Below are positions 1 to 5,204 of a DNA stretch of 8,063 nucleotides, piece after piece. The notes under the pieces are model-generated. The model was not told where the DNA came from. It searched no databases and saw nothing but the letters and a program-made list of their open reading frames with translations. A program made the position numbers and the translations under genes. Numbering within the stretch: position 1 is the first letter of the stretch; every line of letters begins with the position of its first letter. Source of the stretch: Bacteroidota bacterium (GTDB lineage Bacteria; Bacteroidota; Bacteroidia; Chitinophagales; Chitinophagaceae). The stretch covers positions 1 to 8,063 of the forward strand of contig JAFDXS010000085.1 in the NCBI GenBank assembly GCA_018267795.1, in the 5' to 3' direction.

Positions 1-302
1 AACAACTGAAGACAAAACATGTGCAGGCATCTTCACAGTTATTTTTCAATGTTTTTTCAGATTTTGAAAAAAACAACCTGCTTCTACAACAAGCCTATGA
101 CGAGGTAATGACCTTCCAAATGGAGCAGGTTCGCCTGGCGGAAGCCGTACAACGCATGCGGGAACAAACAATCGTTATAAGGGAGCTGGATAAATTAAGT
201 CCTTTCTGTTTTCCTATCTTTACAGAACGGTTCAGGGAACAACTGAGCAATGAGAAATTTGAGGATAGAGTACTAAAAATATTAAATCAGTTAGAAAAGT
301 AG
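1..302 (+). CDS. Ligase-associated DNA damage response DEXH-box helicase, C-terminal end (5' partial)
   Basis: This is the 3' end of a larger gene that enters from the left. The reading frame is open from base 3, so the GTG at 21 is only an internal valine codon. About 99 residues are visible. They include the block SQLFFNVFSDF, then LLLQQAYDEV, then the end block LSPFCFPIFTERFRE followed by FEDRVLKIL, which I recognise as the C-terminal region of the Lhr-like helicases found in ligase-associated repair cassettes. The helicase motifs themselves lie outside the window. Family knowledge: these are ATP-dependent DNA helicases encoded with an ATP-dependent DNA ligase, an exonuclease and PdeM, and thought to act in DNA damage repair. 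The TAG stop at 300-302 is followed immediately by the pdeM ATG, so the two genes are almost certainly co-transcribed and translationally coupled. The assignment rests on a remembered family pattern plus the neighbour. Confidence 0.85.
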   Translation, partial: QLKTKHVQASSQLFFNVFSDFEKNNLLLQQAYDEVMTFQMEQVRLAEAVQRMREQTIVIRELDKLSPFCFPIFTERFREQLSNEKFEDRVLKILNQLEK

Positions 303-938
303 ATGCAGTTATTTCTTCGCGGGTCTGAATTCACATTATTACCTGAAAAAGCTTTATACAAACATGACGAATCGCTGCTTATTATAGCAGATATACACCT
401 GGGCAAGGCGAGCCATTTTAGAAAGTCAGGCATCCCTATGCCGGCTAATGCACAGGCGGCCGATTATAAGGCACTGGAAAGATTATTTGAAAAAGTGCAG
501 CCGGAAAAAGTATATTTTCTCGGTGATCTGTTTCACAGCACATTCAATGGTGACTGGCACTATTTCGCTGCGCTTATCAGTAGGTTTCAGCAAATTGATT
601 TTACCCTGATAAAGGGGAATCATGACCTGATAAACAAAAGTTTATTCAGGGAGCTTAATATCACTGTAATAGACAACACGCTGGAAGATGCCTCATTTAT
701 TTATTCTCATGCGCCACTAAGCGAGACTGACGGGAAAATAAATATTTCGGGGCATATACATCCCGGTATACGACTATCGGGACAAGCGAGGCAAAGCCTT
801 ACTATACCCTGCTACTACCTCATCAATAACATCTTACTACTTCCTGCTTTTGGTGTCTTAACAGGCCTATACATTATGGATTGGGACAATGCCGCAGATA
901 TATACGCTGTACTCTCGAATGAAGTACGCAAAATCTGA
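303..938 (+). CDS. pdeM: Ligase-associated DNA damage response endonuclease PdeM (calcineurin-like metallophosphoesterase)
   Basis: A 211-residue cytoplasmic metallophosphoesterase with the full metal-binding set. The DxH motif is in IADIHLGK (D30, H32), GD is in FLGDLFHS (D75), GNHD is at 105-108, a histidine is in YSHAPL (H136), and GHIHP is at 150-154. These residues normally hold a two-metal centre, usually Mn or Fe, that cleaves phosphodiesters. The short compact form, the order of motifs and the position directly after the ligase-associated helicase identify the PdeM family, regarded as a nuclease of this repair cassette. The actual substrate is not shown by sequence. ATG at 303 abuts the helicase stop with no gap, which supports coupling and this start. 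No clear terminator follows. The codons after residue 180 look normal, so the protein appears intact. Confidence 0.9.
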   Translation: MQLFLRGSEFTLLPEKALYKHDESLLIIADIHLGKASHFRKSGIPMPANAQAADYKALERLFEKVQPEKVYFLGDLFHSTFNGDWHYFAALISRFQQIDFTLIKGNHDLINKSLFRELNITVIDNTLEDASFIYSHAPLSETDGKINISGHIHPGIRLSGQARQSLTIPCYYLINNILLLPAFGVLTGLYIMDWDNAADIYAVLSNEVRKI

Positions 939-947
939 GTCGCCCTT

Positions 948-1043
948 TTATTTAAGGAAGAACAGAATGTACACAGGTATCATAATGAACATAGCAGATA
1001 TTGACAATGCAATAGCCATTTCTTTCTTTTTCTTTCTGGTCAT
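948..1043 (-). CDS. Predicted 31-aa single-span membrane micro-protein (left copy)
   Basis: The ORF runs from ATG at 1043 to the TAA at 950-948. The product starts with a strongly basic head (MTRKKKKE), continues with an almost unbroken hydrophobic segment from residue 9 to 30 and ends in Lys31, which is the layout of a small N-in inner-membrane protein. It matches the second micro-ORF at 1255-1350 in length (31 residues each) and aligns without gaps. Both have Met-Ile-Pro at 21-23, Ala12, Lys5, Phe28 and a terminal Lys or Arg. The frame is open further upstream to 1217, but that extension has mixed, uncharacteristic composition, and a -7-like box at 1063-1070 argues for the short form. I do not recognise the family. 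A function such as a type I toxin-like peptide or a regulator of a membrane complex is possible but not shown. Confidence 0.5.
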   Translation of the reverse strand: MTRKKKKEMAIALSISAMFIMIPVYILFFLK

Positions 1044-1062
1044 TTGGTTCAGGTTTAGGATG

Positions 1063-1070
1063 CAAATATT
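1063..1070 (-). promoter_or_regulatory. Candidate -7 promoter box of the left micro-protein gene
   Basis: On the minus strand this reads AATATTTG, seven of eight positions of the Bacteroidota -7 element TAnnTTTG. Exactly 19 nt separate it from the ATG at 1043, the same distance as at the paired gene. A TTC lies 20 nt upstream where a -33 TTG would be expected, so that half is weak. Confidence 0.3.
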
Positions 1071-1254
1071 CGTCACTGTATTTATTAATGGAAAGTTTTT
1101 AAGGGACTTAACAGCCGGTTTGCAGCACATTAACAAGCTGTTTAAAAACCCCGGAAAAGAATATTGAATATAATTTTGCTTTTCTGTATATCCCGATGCA
1201 GAACGGTATACCAGCACTATAAAAAGATTATCGGAGAAATTTCCCGTGCGAAGG

Positions 1255-1350
1255 CTACCTGCACAGAAATGTAAGGCAGAGGGGTATCATTGCAAGAATG
1301 ACAACACTTACTACTGCCAGTATTAATAAGAAGAGTTTATTTTTTCTCAT
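1255..1350 (-). CDS. Predicted 31-aa single-span membrane micro-protein (right copy)
   Basis: The ORF runs from ATG at 1350 to TAG at 1257-1255. The basic head MRKNK is followed by a hydrophobic helix (residues 6 to 30, rich in Leu, Val and Ile), with two cysteines at 25 and 30 and a terminal Arg31. Compared without gaps to the copy at 948-1043, seven of 31 residues are identical, including the Met-Ile-Pro block at 21-23, and most others are conservative hydrophobic swaps. This pattern is hard to expect from two random AT-rich frames. The two starts are 307 nt apart on the same strand, so they look like an old tandem duplication. The gene has its own candidate promoter, with a -7 box at 1370-1377, and a possible weak terminator at 1221-1246. 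I do not recognise the family and assign no function. Confidence 0.55.
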   Translation of the reverse strand: MRKNKLFLLILAVVSVVILAMIPLCLTFLCR

Positions 1351-1369
1351 TATTAGTAAAAATGGAGGG

Positions 1370-1400
1370 CAAAGATTAATCAGCTTTTTCAATCATGCAA
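1370..1400 (-). promoter_or_regulatory. Candidate promoter of the right micro-protein gene
   Basis: On the minus strand a TTG (1400-1398) is followed after 20 nt by AATCTTTG (1377-1370). This closely fits the Bacteroidota housekeeping promoter pattern TTG, about 19 nt, TAnnTTTG, with one mismatch in the -7 box. The box ends 19 nt before the ATG at 1350, the same distance as at the paired gene. Identified by eye only. Confidence 0.4.
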
Positions 1401-1491
1401 GGCATGGCGGTGTGTTAACAGTTGATTTACAGATGGGATGAATGGGAGTTTTCATCACGACACTGTAATAATTCATGATAAATTTGGGAAT

Positions 1492-1526
1492 ATAACATCT
1501 TCATAGACAGCTTTATGTTATCTTTG
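1492..1526 (+). promoter_or_regulatory. Candidate desaturase promoter with overlapping inverted repeat
   Basis: A perfect -7 match, TATCTTTG, lies at 1519-1526, 54 nt before the desaturase ATG. A 7-bp inverted repeat, ATAACAT (1492-1498) and ATGTTAT (1515-1521), brackets the stretch just upstream and overlaps the box, a geometry that would suit a repressor or activator site. A second perfect -7 match, TAAATTTG, is at 1479-1486. I see no good -33 TTG at the right distance for either. What binds the repeat cannot be told. Confidence 0.4.
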
Positions 1527-1580
1527 ACGGCATTCCAATTGATAATTTTTAGATTGTGACGTAATGGTTATAACAGAGTG

Positions 1581-2684
1581 ATGAGCTCTATTAAAATTGG
1601 CCAAAAATTATTATTTATGATTACTCCAAAGTTCGCCGCGCCTAAGCTCTCCCTTCATGCTGAATTGAAAAAACGTGTGAATGATTATTTCCAGACGAAA
1701 GGCATACAGCCCACAGGTAATTATAAGCTTTTTGTAAAGGCTGCTTTGCTCATCTTAAGTTATACTGCTCTTTATATACATCTTGTATTTTTCACGCCTA
1801 CAGCCTGGGTAGCAATACTTGAATGTATGCTACTTGGCATACTTACCTCCGGCATTGGCTTCAATGTAATGCATGATGGCTCGCATGGCAGCTTCAGCAA
1901 TTATCCCTGGCTTAATAATATAGCTGCTAAAACATTGGACATGCTTGGCGCCAGCAGCTTTATGTGGAATACCAAGCATAATATAGTGCATCATGCCTAT
2001 ACTAATATTGATGGTGTGGATGATGACCTGAATGCCGGTATGCTACTACGCATGTGCGATACACAGAAGTATCATAAAATACATCGCTACCAGTATATAT
2101 ACTTTTGGTTCCTTTATTCTATGCTCTACTTTTTCTGGGTGTTTTTTACAGACTATAAAAAGTACTTTACCAATAAAGTAAAGGTAGTAGAGATAAAGAA
2201 ACTGAAGTTTACGGATCACTTGCTTTTCTGGACCTCTAAAGCAGCGCATATATTCTTTTATGTCGCCTTACCTATTTATATGGTAGGTGTTTGGCCATGG
2301 CTTATTGGCTTTACCGTATATGCTATGGTGGCCGGCTTTGTATTGAGCATTGTCTTTCAATTGGCCCATACTGTAGAAGAAACTACCTTTCCGCAGGCTA
2401 TACAACCTGCTAACAAGATAGAAGATGAGTGGGCACTGCACCAGCTAAAAACCACTGCAAATTTTGCCACGAAGAATAAACTGATTACATGGTGGGTTGG
2501 CGGCCTTAACTTCCAGGTAGAGCATCACCTATTCCCTAAGGTATCGCATGTGCATTACCCTGCTATCAGTAATATCATTAAAAGAACATGCGCTGAAATG
2601 AATGTGCCTTATATAGAGCACCCTAAGATGGTGCATGCTATAGCTTCGCATGTGGCCCACTTAAAGAAGCTGGGTAACCAATAA
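1581..2684 (+). CDS. Membrane fatty-acid (acyl-CoA/acyl-lipid) desaturase
   Basis: A 367-residue integral membrane di-iron desaturase that would insert a double bond into acyl chains and so tune membrane fluidity. The three histidine boxes are all present: HDGSH at 98-102, HNIVHH at 133-138, and QVEHH at 312-316. An extra histidine sits in QLAHT near 263. Hydrophobic spans lie at about 52-72, 75-97, 173-190 and 222-262. Gln instead of His at the start of the third box is typical of front-end or linoleoyl-CoA-type desaturases, but there is no N-terminal cytochrome b5 domain, so electrons must come from a separate donor. Regiospecificity cannot be read from sequence. I chose ATG at 1581; a GTG directly before it (1578) is an equally framed alternative. 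The gene stands alone on its strand, has its own candidate promoter, and its stop lies 16 nt from the convergent dnaJ. Confidence 0.92.
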   Translation: MSSIKIGQKLLFMITPKFAAPKLSLHAELKKRVNDYFQTKGIQPTGNYKLFVKAALLILSYTALYIHLVFFTPTAWVAILECMLLGILTSGIGFNVMHDGSHGSFSNYPWLNNIAAKTLDMLGASSFMWNTKHNIVHHAYTNIDGVDDDLNAGMLLRMCDTQKYHKIHRYQYIYFWFLYSMLYFFWVFFTDYKKYFTNKVKVVEIKKLKFTDHLLFWTSKAAHIFFYVALPIYMVGVWPWLIGFTVYAMVAGFVLSIVFQLAHTVEETTFPQAIQPANKIEDEWALHQLKTTANFATKNKLITWWVGGLNFQVEHHLFPKVSHVHYPAISNIIKRTCAEMNVPYIEHPKMVHAIASHVAHLKKLGNQ

Positions 2685-2708
2685 AAAAAGGGGTTGAAAA
2701 TCAACCCC
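2683..2708 (-). terminator. Intrinsic terminator of the grpE-dnaJ operon
   Basis: A perfect 8-bp stem (GGGGTTGA at 2690-2697, TCAACCCC at 2701-2708) with a 3-nt loop is followed on the minus strand by seven T (2689-2683). The right arm includes the dnaJ TGA stop and its last glycine codon, so the hairpin overlaps coding sequence. The T-run overlaps the desaturase stop from the other side. On the plus strand no T-run follows directly, so it may only slow transcription coming out of the desaturase. Confidence 0.85.
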
Positions 2709-3870
2709 CAAATGCATCTTTTATTTTATCAAAAAAACTTCTTTCTTCCTTCATCTCCTTCGCCTCCGGGCCGGGTTTGAAGTTTGCTGATTCCTTCAGC
2801 TTTTCAAGCATATCTTTTTCTTCATTGCTCAGGTTCTGCGGAGACCATACATTTACTTCCACCAGCTCATCGCCTTTCTCATAAGACTGGAATGCAGGGA
2901 ATCCCTTTCCTTTCAGCCTGAAGACTTTACCACTCTGCGTGCCCGGCGGTAATTTTATTTTAGCCTTACCGTCTATTGTAGGCACCTCTACCTGTGTACC
3001 CAGCACGGCATCAGGGAATGAAACGTGGAGGTAGTATATTACATCGAGATCCTGGCGCTTGAGGTGCGGGTGCTTTTCTTCTTCTACTAATATCAACAGA
3101 TCTCCCGGAGCCCCACCACGTTCACCGGCATTGCCTTTACCGCTCATGCTTAGCTGCATACCATCCTGTACGCCTGGTGGTATATCAAGGCTCAGCGTTT
3201 CTTCGCCATATACACGTCCTTCACCTTTACAGCTGCCACACTTAGCAGTAATGCTCATACCCTCACCATTACAGGTAGGACAAGTAGTTACCGTCTGCAT
3301 CTGGCCAAGGAAAGTGTTAGTTACCCTGCGCACCTGGCCGCTGCCGCCGCAGGTACCACAGGTCTGTATAGAGCCTTTATCTTTTGCACCGCTGCCATTA
3401 CAAGTCTGGCAGGATACGTGCTTTTTCACTTTTATCTTCTTGTTGGCACCATTGGCAATTTCAGCGAAATTCATTTTCAGCTTCACACGTAGGTTAGCAC
3501 CACGTGTACCCCTGCGGCTACCGCCCTGGCGACCACCGCCAAAGAAGCTGCCAAACATATCGTCGCCGAATACATCGCCAAAATTCTGGAAAATATCTTC
3601 CATGCGCATGCCACCGGGGCCACCGCCATAACCGCCACCATTGCTGCCCATACCTGCATGGCCAAAACGGTCATATTGGGCACGCTTGTCGGCATTGCTT
3701 AGCACATCATAGGCTTCAGCTGCCTCCTTAAAATGCTCTTCAGCATCCTTATTCCCCGGGTTTCTGTCCGGGTGATACTGCAATGCTATTTTTCGGTAAG
3801 CTTTTTTAATCTCATCAGCACTAGCACCACGTGCCACACCCAGCACTTCATAATAATCTTTCTTTGCCAT
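2701..3870 (-). CDS. dnaJ: Chaperone protein DnaJ (Hsp40)
   Basis: A full-length 389-residue class I J-protein that delivers unfolded clients to DnaK and stimulates its ATPase. The J domain covers about 1-70 with the HPD motif at 33-35. A Gly/Phe-rich linker runs from about 70 to 125. Four zinc-binding repeats follow: CQTCNGSG at 154-161, CGTCGGSG at 171-178, CPTCNGEG at 197-204 and CGSCKGEG at 211-218. The C-terminal client-binding domains then extend to about 350. All catalytic and zinc residues are in place. It lies 57 nt downstream of grpE on the same strand, a usual Bacteroidota arrangement, with dnaK elsewhere. ATG at 3870 gives the canonical N-terminus MAKKDYYEVLGV. The leader has a GGGGA that may act as ribosome-binding site and that can be tied up in a hairpin (3876-3897). 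Confidence 0.98.
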   Translation of the reverse strand: MAKKDYYEVLGVARGASADEIKKAYRKIALQYHPDRNPGNKDAEEHFKEAAEAYDVLSNADKRAQYDRFGHAGMGSNGGGYGGGPGGMRMEDIFQNFGDVFGDDMFGSFFGGGRQGGSRRGTRGANLRVKLKMNFAEIANGANKKIKVKKHVSCQTCNGSGAKDKGSIQTCGTCGGSGQVRRVTNTFLGQMQTVTTCPTCNGEGMSITAKCGSCKGEGRVYGEETLSLDIPPGVQDGMQLSMSGKGNAGERGGAPGDLLILVEEEKHPHLKRQDLDVIYYLHVSFPDAVLGTQVEVPTIDGKAKIKLPPGTQSGKVFRLKGKGFPAFQSYEKGDELVEVNVWSPQNLSNEEKDMLEKLKESANFKPGPEAKEMKEERSFFDKIKDAFGG

Positions 3871-3875
3871 AGCCT

Positions 3876-3897
3876 AAATCCCCTTTAGAAAGGATTT
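3876..3897 (-). promoter_or_regulatory. Hairpin over the dnaJ ribosome-binding region
   Basis: In the grpE-dnaJ spacer the minus strand reads AAATCC, a 10-nt loop, then GGATTT, ending 5 nt before the dnaJ ATG. An alternative nested pairing of CCTT with AAGG inside the loop is also possible. Either fold occupies the purine stretch AAAGGGGA, the only Shine-Dalgarno-like sequence before dnaJ. A translation switch for a heat-shock gene is an inference; the short A/U-rich stem may be too weak to matter. Confidence 0.3.
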
Positions 3898-3927
3898 TAC
3901 GTGTTATTATTAATAAAAATTATAAAA

Positions 3928-4503
3928 CTATTTTCCTACCACCACCTTGGCGTGGCGTATAAGCTTATCATTCAAATAATATCCCGGTTCTGTTTCGTCA
4001 ATTATCTTCCCCTCCATGTCAGCGCTTGGTGCAGGAATTTCAGTTATTGCTTCATGCATGTCAGGATTAAATGGCTGGTTGATGCTTTCCATCCTGCGCA
4101 AGCCCTTTTGCTGCAATACATTACGCAATTTATTGAATACCAGGGATATTCCTTCTCTTAGCGCTTCTATATCTTTTGCGTTCTCTACCTGCTTTTCAGC
4201 ACGTTCGCAGTCGTCGAGCACACCGAGCAGTGATTGTAAAATATCTTTACCCGCAGTAAGCCTCAGTTCTTCCCTTTCCCTTGCATTGCGTCTTTTAACA
4301 TTCTCAAATTCGGCTACCAGGCGCACATATTTGTCCTTTGCCTCATCAAGCTCTGCCTTTAGTTTGTGCAATTCTTCTATAGGCTGTTCAGCCAAGGCAT
4401 TAGATTCTTCGTTTGCCAATGCGTCATTTTCGCTCTCGTTTTGTGCCATGCTGTCGGCATTTTCATAGTTTGTATCCATATTTTCCAATGGGTTATCGCT
4501 CAT
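3928..4503 (-). CDS. grpE: Nucleotide exchange factor GrpE
   Basis: A 191-residue co-chaperone that releases ADP from DnaK. An acidic, low-complexity N-terminus (about 1-40, rich in Asn, Glu and Ala) leads into the long dimerising helix, with the family signature FENVKRRNAREREEL near residues 65-80, then LLGVLDDCERAEKQ. The C-terminal beta domain carries FNPDMHEAI and ends in GYYLNDKLIRHAKVVVGK. I placed the start at ATG 4503, behind a purine-rich AAAGAAGAT. An upstream in-frame ATG at 4548 would add 15 residues (MTNIISSMFFKKKKI) that do not resemble GrpE. It is the first gene of the grpE-dnaJ operon; the 152-nt region before it should hold the promoter. Confidence 0.96.
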   Translation of the reverse strand: MSDNPLENMDTNYENADSMAQNESENDALANEESNALAEQPIEELHKLKAELDEAKDKYVRLVAEFENVKRRNAREREELRLTAGKDILQSLLGVLDDCERAEKQVENAKDIEALREGISLVFNKLRNVLQQKGLRRMESINQPFNPDMHEAITEIPAPSADMEGKIIDETEPGYYLNDKLIRHAKVVVGK

Positions 4504-4542
4504 AATCTTCTTTTTTTTAAAAAACATGCTGCTTATAATATT

Positions 4543-4629
4543 CGTCAATTATTTTGCCATTATGGTATTTTGACAAATTGTCGCATATAATACGCTGATT
4601 TTTGTGCCATTTCACTCTAAAACTGTCAG
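4543..4629 (-). promoter_or_regulatory. Putative grpE-dnaJ control region
   Basis: Three notable elements precede grpE. There is an 11-nt perfect palindrome, GACAAATTGTC (4572-4582). A minus-strand TGGCA at 4559-4555 has TTGA at the spacing expected between the -24 and -12 elements of a sigma-54 promoter, but lacks the usual C of TTGC. A second TGGCAC (4609-4604) has no proper -12 partner. CTGACA lies further upstream (4629-4624). I see no TAnnTTTG box here. Whether this is a heat-shock or alternative-sigma promoter is inference. Confidence 0.25.
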
Positions 4630-4655
4630 GGAAATGGTGTTCTTGCGGCGGCAAC

Positions 4656-5198
4656 TTATTCATTCATAAACCTGGACATGTATATCATATCAGCATAAGT
4701 ATTATCCGGTTGTTTGGCCGCTTTTTGCATTCTGCCCTCCTCCTTAAAGCCGAGGCTTTTATATAAATTTATTGCCGAAGGATTTGTATGAAAAACATTT
4801 AGGAATATCTTTTCTATCTGAGGTTTCTGCTTTGCCCAATTCAACAATTCCGTTATCATTTGCCTGCCTATGCCTATACCCTGAAAAGCGGGATGTACGC
4901 TAATACCAAACTCACCCGAATGCTGAATTTTCTTCTTTTCCCCACACTTAAAATTCAACAGGCTTACAACAGTATTATCAAATACGGCTACCAGTAACAA
5001 TGCTGTTGGATTACTATTATAGCTTTCTATAAAAAGCACTTCCTCCTCTATTGATATTTTATACTCTTCCGGCAGCGTCAATACCTGGTTTGTGGAAGGG
5101 AATAATATTTTTGCGAAGCTTATAATACCCTCGGCATCTTCTATTGTAGCAGGCCTTACTTCTATTTGTCTTCCATCTTTTGCACTGAACGTACTCAT
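4656..5198 (-). CDS. GNAT-family N-acetyltransferase
   Basis: A 180-residue soluble GNAT protein that would move an acetyl group from acetyl-CoA to an amine. The N-terminal strand IEVRPATIEDAEGI is a standard opening for the family. Motif A, with the pyrophosphate-binding loop QGIGIG at 106-111, follows the strand FGISVHPAF. A second typical segment, HTNPSAINLYKSLGFKEEG at 137-155, completes the acetyl-CoA site. It most resembles RimI/YhhY-like enzymes, but the substrate cannot be told. ATG at 5198 lies 6 nt after the stop of the FemAB-like gene, so it is the last gene of the permease operon. No convincing terminator follows before the grpE promoter region. Confidence 0.88.
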   Translation of the reverse strand: MSTFSAKDGRQIEVRPATIEDAEGIISFAKILFPSTNQVLTLPEEYKISIEEEVLFIESYNSNPTALLLVAVFDNTVVSLLNFKCGEKKKIQHSGEFGISVHPAFQGIGIGRQMITELLNWAKQKPQIEKIFLNVFHTNPSAINLYKSLGFKEEGRMQKAAKQPDNTYADMIYMSRFMNE

Positions 5199-5204
5199 GC
5201 CCTA

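Larger units (their letters stand above)
939..1577. other. 639-nt stretch without a conventional gene
   Basis: No open frame here resembles a known protein. It contains two minus-strand micro-ORFs (948-1043 and 1255-1350), their candidate promoters, and the upstream region of the plus-strand desaturase. A possible weak terminator for the right-hand micro-ORF sits at 1221-1246: an imperfect palindrome at 1232-1246 followed, on the minus strand, by five T. A 6-bp inverted repeat (AACAGC 1110-1115, GCTGTT 1137-1142) lies upstream of the left micro-ORF and has no T-run after it. The part from about 1401 to 1478 holds nothing I can assign. Confidence 0.6.

Noticed and set aside
889..1167. Plus-strand 92-codon frame after pdeM
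   Set aside because: It overlaps the pdeM end and is the antisense of the left micro-ORF, with no recognisable protein pattern.
1044..1217. N-terminal extension of the left micro-ORF to 89 residues
   Set aside because: The added residues look random; a -7-like box, the basic head at 1043 and the equal length of the paired ORF favour the short form.
1417..1503. Minus-strand frame of about 25 codons upstream of the right micro-ORF
   Set aside because: Its composition is polar and unremarkable, with no partner or motif; likely chance.
3210..3415. Repeated GC-rich stretches in dnaJ
   Set aside because: They encode the four CxxCxGxG zinc repeats; protein-level repetition, not a DNA element.
3059..3631. 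190-codon plus-strand frame inside dnaJ
   Set aside because: It is a Pro/Ser-rich antisense shadow of the DnaJ zinc-finger and Gly-rich region.
4016..4468. 150-codon plus-strand frame inside grpE
   Set aside because: It is a Ser/Leu-rich antisense shadow of the GrpE coiled coil.
4635..4655. TTGC/GCAA palindrome after the GNAT gene as a terminator
   Set aside because: The stem is only 4 bp and no T-run follows it on the minus strand.
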